Shown here piece by piece: positions 54,542 to 63,337 of a stretch of DNA of 64,000 nt. The notes under the pieces were generated by a model. It had not been told where the DNA came from and did no database searches. It saw nothing but the letters and a program-made list of their open reading frames with translations. Origin of the DNA: an uncultured Eubacteriales bacterium (GTDB taxonomy: Bacteria > Bacillota > Clostridia > Lachnospirales > CAMVHY01); assembly GCA_948543815.1 (NCBI GenBank), contig CAOVHW010000001.1, forward strand, positions 22,282-86,281, given 5' to 3'. The position numbers and the translations under genes are program-made. Position 1 is the first letter of the stretch, and the number at the start of each line of letters is the position of its first letter.

Positions 54542-55634
54542 ATAGCCCACGAGGTAACTTTAAAATTTTGCCGACATAAATTTTATCGGGATCGTCCATA
54601 TCATTTAATTCCATAATTTTATCAACCATTTTAGAGCTACCAAAAAATTTTTGGCTTATTCCACTAAGACTATCACCGCTTTCAACTGTATAAGTTTTCG
54701 GAATAATATTTTGTGTTGGTAAGTCAGTATTTTGTGGCGTATTCAAATCTTTTTGTGGTGTTTCAGTTTCAATTTCAATATCTTTGACAATTTTAGGGGA
54801 TTGCTCTGAAAATACAGAGGCAATCTCATTTTTTTCCTCAATTTTTTTGTACGACACATTTAAATTTTTTAATTGTTTTTCTAATTTTGAAATGCGGTCC
54901 TCATTTTGTACGAGTCCGGTTCCCATTACGAAACAGATTAAAAATAAAACGGCGCACAATCCTGAAAGCATATTAACGATTTTTCGTTGGTCATTATTAG
55001 ATTTTTTTATGCGTTCAAATTGGCGTTTACGAATTGTAATTTCGGCCGGTTCTTCCTTTTGCGTGTCATCAGTTATTGTCGGTTTGATTTCTTTATTCGC
55101 GATCATATATTCATTCATTGCATCATTTTTTTGATAATAAATGAAATAACCGCTGACCGGTAATAAATTTTCACGCGCTTTATCAAAAATGTGGAAGACA
55201 TTTAAGTTTTCAATTGGGTCGCACAAAAAAAATGTTTGAAAAAGTTTGTTAAAATTATTACGGAATTCGCTAACATATTTTTCGTTTAGGTAGACACCGT
55301 AGCCCGGTTGCGATTGCATGAGGCCGACGACTTCCAGGCCGTCAAAATATTTTTCAATTTGCTCGTAAACATAATCCCATGATTCAGAAGTTAAATTTAA
55401 AATGCCATTATCATGTCGTGTGTGTTTGGCGGAAATCGCGCCACTAATTAAAATTATATTTTTATCATCTTCTTTGAAATTTTTTCCGATAAGAAATGCC
55501 AAACGCTCATTATAATTGCCGGCCTTAGCATATTGTTGTAAATAAGTATAGGCATAATCTTCAATGTAGATTTTTAATTTTTCATCGCTATTTCCAAATT
55601 GTTTGACATTGCTTGGAGCTTTAAATTTACTCAT
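54540..55634 (-). CDS. Membrane LysM protein with degenerate MPN/JAMM-like domain
   Basis: 364 residues. Residues ~20-190 look like an MPN fold: NERLAFLIGK, a central VVGLMQSQPGYGVYLNEKY where active JAMM enzymes have H-S-H-P, then LFQTFFLCDPIENLNVF and GYFIYY. The metal-binding His residues are Gln here, so it should lack that catalysis. A single membrane helix (~240-258, LSGLCAVLFLICFVMG) and a short coiled coil follow. The C-terminal LysM (~315-362) reads TVESGDSLSGISQKFFGSS. I chose the ATG at 55634 (MSKFKAPS), preceded by GGGAGG. Clostridia have similar proteins. Confidence 0.75.
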   Translation of the reverse strand: MSKFKAPSNVKQFGNSDEKLKIYIEDYAYTYLQQYAKAGNYNERLAFLIGKNFKEDDKNIILISGAISAKHTRHDNGILNLTSESWDYVYEQIEKYFDGLEVVGLMQSQPGYGVYLNEKYVSEFRNNFNKLFQTFFLCDPIENLNVFHIFDKARENLLPVSGYFIYYQKNDAMNEYMIANKEIKPTITDDTQKEEPAEITIRKRQFERIKKSNNDQRKIVNMLSGLCAVLFLICFVMGTGLVQNEDRISKLEKQLKNLNVSYKKIEEKNEIASVFSEQSPKIVKDIEIETETPQKDLNTPQNTDLPTQNIIPKTYTVESGDSLSGISQKFFGSSKMVDKIMELNDMDDPDKIYVGKILKLPRGL

Positions 55635-55749
55635 AAAAAAATACCTCCCTGCATAATATAATAAGTTATAATGCTTGGAGTAAATTTTTTTTGGCAAAAA
55701 AGGTCGAGCTACATATTTTTTTTATTTTAAAATACGACAGGTGATAAAA

Positions 55750-56106
55750 ATGCTCATTGGTATCGGTACAGATATAGTTGAAATCTCACGGTTTATGAAC
55801 ATAAAACAAAACGTTATCGAAAAAATTTTTACGCCCACTGAAATAGTTTATATTTCACGTAAAAAAGTTGAGACGCTCGCAGGAATTTTTGCCGCTAAAG
55901 AATCTGTTGCTAAATGTTTTGGTTGCGGGTTTGGAAAATTTTCGATACGTGATATAGAAATTTTACATAACAAAAAAAATGCGCCATTAGTAAAATTACA
56001 TAATGCCGCATTAAAATTTTCCCAACAATTAAAAGTTATAAACATAAAAGTAAGCATCTCGCACTGCAAAGATTTTGCCGTTGCTTTCGCAATTGCAGAA
56101 ACTTAA
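55750..56106 (+). CDS. acpS: Holo-[acyl-carrier-protein] synthase
   Basis: A 118-residue enzyme that transfers 4'-phosphopantetheine from CoA to the acyl carrier protein. It begins with IGIGTDIVEISRF, the Mg2+-binding Asp included, and has LAGIFAAKESVAKCFG with the second metal ligand Glu. SISHCKDFAVAFA ends the fold. I chose the ATG at 55750, preceded by AGGTGAT. The length is the family norm (~118-125). Convergent with the NlpC gene. Confidence 0.95.
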   Translation: MLIGIGTDIVEISRFMNIKQNVIEKIFTPTEIVYISRKKVETLAGIFAAKESVAKCFGCGFGKFSIRDIEILHNKKNAPLVKLHNAALKFSQQLKVINIKVSISHCKDFAVAFAIAET

Positions 56107-56116
56107 AAAATAAATA

Positions 56117-56257
56117 TAAAACCTTTACTTTTTTCTTTGAAAAGAAAAAAGTAACAAAAAAGAAACTTTATTAAAAAAAATCTTTGTGTGATTTCACACA
56201 AAGATTTTTTTGTTAAAGTTCTTTTGCTTACTTTTCTTTCAAGAAAAGTAAGGTTTT
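56117..56257. repeat. Dispersed palindromic element, copy H
   Basis: Left arm AAAACCTTTACTTTTTTC, core AATCTTTGTGTG ATTT CACACAAAGATT (about 56179-56212), right arm CAAGAAAAGTAAGGTTTT. It fills the gap between convergent acpS and the NlpC/P60 gene and stops three bases before the latter's stop codon. Confidence 0.85.
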
Positions 56258-56260
56258 ATC

Positions 56261-57346
56261 TTATAAAACTCGGCGTGCTGTAACATAATTTTTGACGTAA
56301 TAATTTTCATTCATACCGCTTATCATTACGCCTTTGTTATTAGGACTAGCTGAATGAATAAATTGATGGTTGCCAATGTAAATTCCAACATGTTGTACAT
56401 TTTTTGCTCCGTTATTTGAGAAAAATACCAAATCTCCCGGCATTAAGTTTGCTTTTGCAATTTCTACGCCATTTTTAACTTGTGTTCGTGATGAAGAATT
56501 TAAATTTACGCCAAAATGTTTCATTACGCAATAAACAAATCCTGAGCAATCAACACCTTTATTCAAATCTCTACCGCTATATCTATATGGTGTGCCGATA
56601 AATTTTTTTGCGTAATCAATAATTTGTTGAGCTTTAGTTGAATTAGCAGAAAGATTTTCATCGCTAACTATCTTTACATAATTTGAATTTACATATCCCA
56701 AATTATTTTCAAATGAAACTTTAATCCAATCGTCAGCTTTATTGTCCACAACATTTACCACACAATTATATGGTAAACAACAAATGACATTTGTATTTGA
56801 TGATTGGCCTTCACGTAAATTTAAACCGTTATCTGATGTAACAATTGCTAATTTACATTCAGGTGCGTCAATTTTCTGAAGTTTGTCGGCAAAATCACAG
56901 TCGACAAACTTTTTTGATATGTATGCTTTCTCATTATTATATGTAATGGCGAACCAATCGCCGGTTGTTGCATTTATGTTTAATTTATCGCCAGTATTTA
57001 CTTTTGAAATAATTTTTGCGGTTTCAGATGGTAAGAGGCGGATATTTACATTCGAGGCATTGACAATTCCTTGAGTATTTGAGATATCGACAAATTGTTT
57101 TGAAACATAAGCACGTGTTTGATCGAGTGAAACCTCATAGAAATCATCATGCGAACTTAAAACGTTGATAGCTTGTCCACTTGATAAATTTTTTATAACT
57201 TGCGAATTAATATTTGGTGCGGTCCGTAAGTTTACATTTGTAGCATTAATTTTACCAGAAGTATTAGCAAAAATATTAGTTCGACATAAAATTAACGGAC
57301 ATATGATAGTTATAGCAAACAATGCGTCTGCATACGGCTTGCGCAT
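56261..57346 (-). CDS. Secreted NlpC/P60 peptidoglycan endopeptidase with three SH3 domains
   Basis: 361 residues. An N-terminal signal segment (ALFAITIICPLILC) leads to three bacterial SH3 domains (~30-90, ~92-150, ~160-225; shared INATNVNLRTAPN / VNASNVNIRLLPS). The NlpC/P60 domain (~235-361) carries the catalytic Cys267 in GVDCSGFVYCV, and His in QHVGIYIG with a later polar residue in HQFIHSAS. It cleaves wall stem peptides (gamma-D-Glu-diamino acid bonds in the family). GGAGGG precedes the ATG. Role in growth, division or germination is undetermined. Confidence 0.93.
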   Translation of the reverse strand: MRKPYADALFAITIICPLILCRTNIFANTSGKINATNVNLRTAPNINSQVIKNLSSGQAINVLSSHDDFYEVSLDQTRAYVSKQFVDISNTQGIVNASNVNIRLLPSETAKIISKVNTGDKLNINATTGDWFAITYNNEKAYISKKFVDCDFADKLQKIDAPECKLAIVTSDNGLNLREGQSSNTNVICCLPYNCVVNVVDNKADDWIKVSFENNLGYVNSNYVKIVSDENLSANSTKAQQIIDYAKKFIGTPYRYSGRDLNKGVDCSGFVYCVMKHFGVNLNSSSRTQVKNGVEIAKANLMPGDLVFFSNNGAKNVQHVGIYIGNHQFIHSASPNNKGVMISGMNENYYVKNYVTARRVL

Positions 57347-57430
57347 TTATTAACCCTCCATTTAATTTATTACGTAAATATTACGCAACTATTATAATTA
57401 TTATCGGGGAAATTGTCAATATCAAACACT

Positions 57431-57459
57431 TTTTTGTAACATTTTTTTTGTGTTATAAT
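57431..57459 (+). promoter_or_regulatory. Promoter of thrS
   Basis: TATAAT (57454-57459) with a poor -35 (TTTTTG, 57431-57436, 17-base spacer). The leader is only ~30 nt, too short for a T-box, so thrS lacks the usual Firmicute leader control here. Confidence 0.45.
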
Positions 57460-57493
57460 TCATTAGATAATTTCATAAAGGATGGGTTTATTT

Positions 57494-59365
57494 ATGTTTA
57501 ATATCTCTTTAAAAGATAATTCCGTAATGCAATTCGATGAGCCATTAAGTATTTTTGATATCGCTTTAAAAATTAGTGACTCACTTGCTAGAAATGCTTG
57601 CTGTGCATTAGTTAATGGTCAGCCAAAAGATTTACGTACTATTTTGTCAAATGATTGTAAGCTAGAAATTTTGACATTTAATGATGAATGGGGACGCGGA
57701 GCATTTCATCACACAACTGCACATATTTTAGCGCAGGCAGTAAAAAGATTGTTTCCGGATGTAAAGTTAGCTATCGGGCCAAAAACTGCCGATGGTTTTT
57801 ATTATGATTTTGATGGTCAATTTTCACTTGAAGATTTAGATTTAATTGAGGCCGAGATGAAAAAAATTGTAAAAGAATCTTTGCCAATAGATTATTTTGA
57901 ATTGGACCGTCAAAAAGCTTTGGAACTGATGAAAAATGAGCCATATAAAATTGAATTGATTAATAATTTGCCAATGGATGCGAAAATTTCATTTTACCGT
58001 CAAGGAGAATTTACAGACCTTTGTGCCGGCCCACACATTATGAATACGAAATTTGTCAAAGCACTTAAACTTACATCGATTGCTGGCGCGTATTGGCATG
58101 GCGATGAAAAAAATAAAATGTTGACGCGAATTTATGGAACATCATTTACAAAAGCATCTGATTTAAATGATTATCTCGAAAAAATTGAAGAGGCAAAAAA
58201 ACGCGACCATCGAAAACTTGGCCGCGAATTAGATTTATTTACAATACTTGATGAAGCACCGGGTATGCCATTTTTTTTACCGAATGGGCAAACCTTGAAA
58301 AATATTTTGATTGATTATTGGCGGAAAATTCATAAGGCTAATGGCTATAAGGAAATTTCAACGCCAATGATTTTAAGTAAAGATTTATGGATACGTTCAG
58401 GTCATTGGGAGCATTATAAAAATAATATGTATACGACAATTATTGACGAACAGGATTTCGCTATTAAGCCGATGAATTGTCCTGGTGGGATTTTAGTTTA
58501 TAAAACTCAGTTGCATTCGTATAAAGATTTACCATTACGGCTTGGGGAACTTGGAATTGTACATCGTCATGAGAAATCTGGAACATTACATGGATTAATG
58601 CGGGCACGTTGTTTTACACAAGATGATGCACATATTTTTATGACGCCCGAACAAATTAAATCGGAAATTAAAAATGTTATTGATTTAATTGATGAAGTTT
58701 ACTCACTTTTTGGGTTTAAATATCATATTGAGTTATCGACACGGCCAAAAGATAGTATGGGAAGTGATGAGCAATGGGCGGAGGCAACGGTAGCATTAAA
58801 ATCAGCACTTATTGAAAAAAATTTAGAGTTTAAAATAAATGAAGGAGATGGAGCATTTTATGGGCCGAAAATTGATTTTCATTTAGAAGATTCATTATCA
58901 CGGACATGGCAATGTGGGACGATTCAATTAGATTTTCAATTACCGGAAAAATTTGCACTTGAATATATTGGAGCAGATAATGAGAAGCATTGTCCAATTA
59001 TGATTCATCGTGTAGTGTTTGGAAGTATCGAACGATTTATTGGGATTTTGATAGAGCATTATGGTGGACGTTTCCCAGTTTGGCTCGCACCTATACAGGT
59101 AAAAATTTTACCGATATCTGAAAAATTTAATGACTACGCACAAAATATTTTTAATACGTTAGAAAAAAATGCAATCCGTACGCAAATGGATATACGTGCG
59201 GAAAAAATCGGTTATAAAATTCGTGAGGCTTCCCTCCAAAAAATCCCTTACTTAATTATTATTGGTGAAAAAGAAGTTGCTACAAATCAAATTTCCGTAC
59301 GCTCTCATCATAATTTCACTACGACTATTGATGAATTTGTTAAAAATATTTTACAGTTGCAATAA
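57494..59365 (+). CDS. thrS: Threonyl-tRNA synthetase
   Basis: A 623-residue class II enzyme that charges tRNA-Thr. A TGS domain (~1-60) is followed by the editing domain with HHTTAHILAQAV and DLCAGPH, the catalytic core (PGMPFFLPNGQTL, CPGG, RYRHEKSG-like IVHRHEKSGTLHGLMRAR) and the anticodon-binding domain (QVKILPISEKF). I chose the ATG at 57494, since AAAGGA is 11 bases upstream; an ATG four codons earlier overlaps that site. infC does not follow; the BspA cluster does. Confidence 0.96.
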   Translation: MFNISLKDNSVMQFDEPLSIFDIALKISDSLARNACCALVNGQPKDLRTILSNDCKLEILTFNDEWGRGAFHHTTAHILAQAVKRLFPDVKLAIGPKTADGFYYDFDGQFSLEDLDLIEAEMKKIVKESLPIDYFELDRQKALELMKNEPYKIELINNLPMDAKISFYRQGEFTDLCAGPHIMNTKFVKALKLTSIAGAYWHGDEKNKMLTRIYGTSFTKASDLNDYLEKIEEAKKRDHRKLGRELDLFTILDEAPGMPFFLPNGQTLKNILIDYWRKIHKANGYKEISTPMILSKDLWIRSGHWEHYKNNMYTTIIDEQDFAIKPMNCPGGILVYKTQLHSYKDLPLRLGELGIVHRHEKSGTLHGLMRARCFTQDDAHIFMTPEQIKSEIKNVIDLIDEVYSLFGFKYHIELSTRPKDSMGSDEQWAEATVALKSALIEKNLEFKINEGDGAFYGPKIDFHLEDSLSRTWQCGTIQLDFQLPEKFALEYIGADNEKHCPIMIHRVVFGSIERFIGILIEHYGGRFPVWLAPIQVKILPISEKFNDYAQNIFNTLEKNAIRTQMDIRAEKIGYKIREASLQKIPYLIIIGEKEVATNQISVRSHHNFTTTIDEFVKNILQLQ

Positions 59366-59385
59366 TATTTAATATATGTTAGAAT
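59357..59385 (+). promoter_or_regulatory. BspA-family promoter 1
   Basis: TTGCAA (59357-59362), a 17-base spacer and TAGAAT (59380-59385). The -35 lies inside the last codons of thrS. The spacer starts TAATATT, as in two of the other BspA promoters. Confidence 0.65.
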
Positions 59386-59428
59386 AAATTGGTAACAATA
59401 AAAATAAAATTTTTTGGAGGATTATGTT

Positions 59429-60352
59429 ATGGAAAATCAAGTTGAAGAACCGAAGACACCGCAAATATTTACATTTGGAGATTGGAAATTTTCTGTTTTA
59501 AATGATAATGAGGAAATTGCAAATGAAGTGAAAAGAGAAATTGAAAATTTATCTGATTCTAAAGAAATTCCTAAAGAATATTTTAAGGGATTAAAAGAAT
59601 TGGCAGAACCAATTAGCCCTGGAAGTCAAATTAGGAATATAAGAACGGTTTCTCGTGCGTGTAGAAATTTAACACAAATAACGATTTCAAACAGTGTGAT
59701 AAGCATTGGAGAGCATGCTTTTAAACACTGTGACAGTTTAACACAAATAATGATTCCAAGCAGTGTGGAATACATTGGAAGGGGTGCTTTTTGCGACTGT
59801 AGAGCTTTAGAACGAATAACGATTCCAAGCAGTGTGGCAAGTATTGGGGACTGGGCTTTTGATTTATGTAGAAGTTTGCGGGAAATAACGATTCCAAGTA
59901 GTGTGACAAGTATTGGGGACAGGGCTTTTAATTTATGTAGAAGTTTGACACAAATAACGATTCAAAGCGGCGTGACAAGCATTGGAGTATTGGCTTTTAG
60001 CGGTTGTTGTAGTTTGCCCCAAATAACGATTCCAAGCAGTGTAACAAGCATTAAAGATGGTGCTTTCTACATGTGTAGCAGTTTGCGGGAAATAACGATT
60101 CCAAGCAGTGTGACAAGCATCGGAGAGTGTGCTTTTGACGACTGTAGAAGTTTGACCCAAATAAATATTCCTGCATCTCTTTTTCAATCAATTGGTAGAG
60201 ATCCTAATTTTGTGCGTAAAAAATTAGGATTAAATTCTAATGTAAATATATTTGTTGATGGGGAAAAATTAGAGCATTCAGATGGCACTGCGCTGGAAGA
60301 ACCTGTACCACCTCAAGAACCTCAAGAAGATAATATATTAGATAAACAGTAA
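59429..60352 (+). CDS. BspA-type leucine-rich-repeat protein 1
   Basis: 307 residues with no signal peptide. Residues 1-~60 are a short N-terminal module shared by the next three genes (FGDWKFSVLNDNEEIANEV). Then come eight LRR_5 units of 23 residues, with the consensus L.(Q/E)ITIPSSVTSIG..AF..C.S. A short tail (FQSIGRDPNFVRKKLGLN, then acidic/Pro) follows. BspA-type LRRs mediate binding to host or microbial surfaces in mucosal bacteria and protozoa; export is not evident here. I chose the ATG at 59429, with GGAGG nine bases upstream. The tandem repeats are also visible as 69-bp DNA repeats. Confidence 0.85.
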   Translation: MENQVEEPKTPQIFTFGDWKFSVLNDNEEIANEVKREIENLSDSKEIPKEYFKGLKELAEPISPGSQIRNIRTVSRACRNLTQITISNSVISIGEHAFKHCDSLTQIMIPSSVEYIGRGAFCDCRALERITIPSSVASIGDWAFDLCRSLREITIPSSVTSIGDRAFNLCRSLTQITIQSGVTSIGVLAFSGCCSLPQITIPSSVTSIKDGAFYMCSSLREITIPSSVTSIGECAFDDCRSLTQINIPASLFQSIGRDPNFVRKKLGLNSNVNIFVDGEKLEHSDGTALEEPVPPQEPQEDNILDKQ

Positions 60353-60368
60353 AATTATATAGCTAATA

Positions 60369-60398
60369 AAAAATCAGGGTTGAACCTGATTTTTTTTG
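60369..60398 (+). terminator. Terminator after BspA gene 1
   Basis: AAATCAGG ... CCTGATTT around GTTGAA, then eight Ts. A near-identical terminator follows gene 2. Confidence 0.85.
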
Positions 60399-60479
60399 TT
60401 TATTTTCATATTTATTGCAAAAAAATTTTTTTTGCTATATTAGATGTAAGTGTGTTAAGATTGATAAATTTACAAAAAA

Positions 60480-60508
60480 TTCGTAACATATACTATATAT
60501 GCTACAAA
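60480..60508 (+). promoter_or_regulatory. BspA-family promoter 2 (degenerate)
   Basis: TTCGTA (60480-60485), a 17-base spacer and TACAAA (60503-60508). Both boxes are weaker than in the other three family promoters, in line with this being the promoter of the broken gene. Confidence 0.4.
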
Positions 60509-60550
60509 AAATTGGTAATGTAAAAATAAAATTTTTTGGAGGATGATATT

Positions 60551-61024
60551 ATGGAAAATCAAGTTGAAAAACTGAATTTAGTTAAATTAGGTGCAGGGAA
60601 ATATCAATTTGGAGAATGACAATTCGCTGTTTTAGATGATAATCAAGAAATTGTGGGTGAAGTGATTGGAAAAATTGAAAGCTTAACAAATTCTCCAGAG
60701 ATTCCTGAAAGATTTTTTCTTAAGCGTAAAGAATTGACACAAATAACAATTCCAAGCAGTGTGACTAGCATTGGAGATGGTGCTTTTTCTGGTTGCCGCA
60801 GTTTGACATCAATAACAATACCAAGTAGTGTGACTAGCATTGGAGATTATGCTTTTTCTTCTTGCAGCCGTTTGACATCAGTAGAAATACCTGATGCTTT
60901 AAAGACTAGGATAAATTTTATATATTGTCGCAAGTTGATAATGATAGCGATACTACCCAATGAAATAGAAGATATAATGCCTCAAATGGAAGATATGCCA
61001 AAGAATATGTTAAATGAACATTAA
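60551..61024 (+). pseudogene. BspA-type gene 2, interrupted by a TGA nonsense codon
   Basis: An ATG at 60551 follows GGAGGATGATATT. The frame reads MENQVEKLNLVKLGAGKYQF and then GE, stopping at TGA (60617-60619) where the three sister genes have TGG (FGDW/FGEW). The same frame then continues to TAA at 61024 with QFAVLDDNQEI, two LRR_5 units and a short tail. So it is one point mutation from intact, at about 157 residues. Re-initiation at a downstream GTG is possible but lacks a clear ribosome binding site. Confidence 0.8.
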
Positions 61025-61040
61025 AATTATATAGTGAATA

Positions 61041-61070
61041 AAAAATCAGGTTTAAACCTGATTTTTTTTG
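61041..61070 (+). terminator. Terminator after BspA gene 2
   Basis: AAATCAGGTTTAAACCTGATTT (a perfect palindrome) followed by Ts. It is the same design as at 60369-60398, so the unit was duplicated with its terminator. Confidence 0.85.
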
Positions 61071-61110
61071 TTTGTATTACAGTTGCTGAATTTATTGAAA
61101 CATTTTACAG

Positions 61111-61139
61111 TTGCGATAATATTGCGTACATGTTACAAT
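61111..61139 (+). promoter_or_regulatory. BspA-family promoter 3
   Basis: TTGCGA (61111-61116), 17 bases beginning TAATATT, TACAAT (61134-61139). It is preceded by TTTACAG, as is promoter 1. Confidence 0.65.
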
Positions 61140-61179
61140 AATTTTACAACAGCGAAAATAAAATTTAGGGGATGATATC

Positions 61180-63159
61180 ATGAAGAATAAAGTTGAAGAG
61201 CTGGAATTAGTTAAATTAGATGGAGAATGGCAATTTGGAGACTGGGAATTTACTGTTACTAATAATGATGAGCAAATCGCGAATGAAATGTTTAAAAGGA
61301 TTCAAAGCTTCACGAATTTTAAAGAAATTACTGCAAGAGGTTTTTATGATATTGATGGATTGACGCAAATAACAATACCTGAAGGTGTGACTAGCATTGG
61401 CGATAGTGCTTTTGAATGGTGTAAAAATTTGACGCAAATAACAATACCTGAAGGTGTGACTAGCATTGGTGATGGCGCTTTTGAACACTGTGAGAGTTTG
61501 CAACAAATAACTATACCTGCTAGTGTGAGTAGCATTGGAGATTATGCTTTTGGAACTTGTGAAAATTTGGCACAAATAACAATACCAAAAAGTGTGACAA
61601 GCATTGGTGATGGCGCTTTTGAATGGTGTGAGAGTTTAAAAGAAATAACAATACCCAACAGTGTTACTAGTATTGGCAATAATGCGTTTAATTTTTGTGG
61701 AAATTTACAAACAATAAATATACCCAACAGTGTTACTAGTATTGGCAATAATGCGTTTAATTTCTGCGGAGGTTTACAAACAATAAATATACCAAACAGT
61801 GTTACTAGTATTGGAGAGGGAACTTTTAATTATTGTGCAAGTTTGAAAAAAATAACAATGCCTGATAGTTTGACTAGTATTGGCAATAATGCTTTTAAAA
61901 ATTGTAGAAGTTTAAAATCAATAACTATACCTAGTAGTGTGACTAGCATTGGTGCTGATGTTTTTGTAGGTTGTAATAATTTGAGAGAAATAAATATTCC
62001 TGAATCTCTTTTACAGGAAATTGGTGAAGACAATATTTATAAAAAATTAGGTTTAAAATCTACTGTGGAGATAAAGAAATTAGTTGACAAAGATAAAGAA
62101 TGGCAATTTGTGGTTTTAGATGATAATGAAAAGATTGCAAATGAAGTACGTGAAAATATTAAAAAATTCAAAGATTCAGGGATAATTTCTGAAAAAGCTT
62201 TTTATAATATCGCTGAATTAAAAGAAATAACAATACCAAGCAGTGTGCAAAACATTGGCAAGAATGCTTTTTCAAACTGTATTAATTTGACAAATATAAC
62301 AATACCTAACAGTGTGACTAGTATTGCAGATGGTGTTTTTAACGGTTGTAAAAATTTGAAAGAAATAACTATACCGAAAAGCGTGAAAATCATTGGCCGC
62401 CATACTTTTAAAAATTGCAGTAGTTTAGAGAAAATAAATATACTTAGCAAAATGACGGAAATTGAGGAATATGCTTTTTCAAGCTGCAAAAATTTGACAG
62501 AGATAATTATACCTGACACTGTGACTAATATTCAGCATGCGGCTTTTGAAAATTGTATAAGTTTGAAAGAAATAACTATCCCTAACAGTGTGACTAACAT
62601 TGCCGATCATGCTTTTACGCAGTGTAGCGGTTTGAGAAAAATAACAATACCTAGTAGTGTATCTAAGATTCAGCATGGAACTTTTTATGGTTGCAACAGT
62701 TTAAAAGAAGTAACTATACCTAATAGTGTGATTGACATTGAAGGTTGGGCTTTTGCAGATTGCAATAGTTTGGAAGAAATAATTATACCAAGCAGTGTAA
62801 CTAGAATTGGAGATTGGGCTTTTACGGGTTGTAACAATTTGAAAGAAATAACTATACCAAGCAGTGTAACTAGCATTGGAGATAAAGTTTTTGAGAATTG
62901 TAGTAATTTGAAGGAAATAAAAATTTCCGAATCTCTTATTCGGAGAATTGGCGCAGATAATATCCACAAAAAATTAGGATTAGATCCTGGAGTAAAGATA
63001 AAGGAATTAAATATTTTAACTAAAAACCAAGTATTTGATAAAATTTCAAATGAGAGAGGCAGTTCAAAAAAAACTAAAAATAAAAAAAGCATATTTAGCA
63101 AATCAAAGAATTATCGAAAGGTTGAGAATTCTTTTAAAGGTCAAAATGATTTAAGATAA
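61180..63159 (+). CDS. BspA-type leucine-rich-repeat protein 3, two-module fusion
   Basis: 659 residues. The N-terminal module (WQFGDWEFTVTNNDEQIANE) is followed by eleven or so 23-residue LRR_5 units, a short FLLQEIGEDN-like cap (PESLLQEIGEDNIYKKLGL), a second copy of the module at ~303-345 (WQFVVLDDNEKIANEVREN), a second LRR array and a second cap (SESLIRRIGADNIHKKLGL). So it looks like two family genes fused head to tail. The tail is basic (KKTKNKKSIFSKSK). No signal peptide. AGGGGATGAT precedes the ATG. Cys occurs at a fixed place in most repeats. Confidence 0.85.
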   Translation: MKNKVEELELVKLDGEWQFGDWEFTVTNNDEQIANEMFKRIQSFTNFKEITARGFYDIDGLTQITIPEGVTSIGDSAFEWCKNLTQITIPEGVTSIGDGAFEHCESLQQITIPASVSSIGDYAFGTCENLAQITIPKSVTSIGDGAFEWCESLKEITIPNSVTSIGNNAFNFCGNLQTINIPNSVTSIGNNAFNFCGGLQTINIPNSVTSIGEGTFNYCASLKKITMPDSLTSIGNNAFKNCRSLKSITIPSSVTSIGADVFVGCNNLREINIPESLLQEIGEDNIYKKLGLKSTVEIKKLVDKDKEWQFVVLDDNEKIANEVRENIKKFKDSGIISEKAFYNIAELKEITIPSSVQNIGKNAFSNCINLTNITIPNSVTSIADGVFNGCKNLKEITIPKSVKIIGRHTFKNCSSLEKINILSKMTEIEEYAFSSCKNLTEIIIPDTVTNIQHAAFENCISLKEITIPNSVTNIADHAFTQCSGLRKITIPSSVSKIQHGTFYGCNSLKEVTIPNSVIDIEGWAFADCNSLEEIIIPSSVTRIGDWAFTGCNNLKEITIPSSVTSIGDKVFENCSNLKEIKISESLIRRIGADNIHKKLGLDPGVKIKELNILTKNQVFDKISNERGSSKKTKNKKSIFSKSKNYRKVENSFKGQNDLR

Positions 63160-63266
63160 AAATTATATAATATGTTAAATCATTGAAATTATATAGTTAA
63201 TAAAAAAACAGAGTTAGAGCTAGTTTTTTTATGTTTGTACTATGGTTGATGAATTTATTAAAAAAA

Positions 63267-63295
63267 TTGCAATAATATTACAAACGCGTCACAAT
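63267..63295 (+). promoter_or_regulatory. BspA-family promoter 4
   Basis: TTGCAA (63267-63272), 17 bases beginning TAATATT, CACAAT (63290-63295). The same layout as promoters 1 and 3. Confidence 0.6.
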
Positions 63296-63337
63296 GGATT
63301 TGTAATAACAAAAATATAATTTTGGGGAGATGATATT

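Noticed and set aside
57347..57493. T-box leader for thrS
   Set aside because: The distance from TATAAT to the start codon leaves about 30 nt, too short for a T-box.
60617..60619. TGA read as Trp (alternative genetic code)
   Set aside because: TGA ends mnmA and dprA at the expected positions, and Trp is TGG in all other genes, so a nonsense mutation is simpler.
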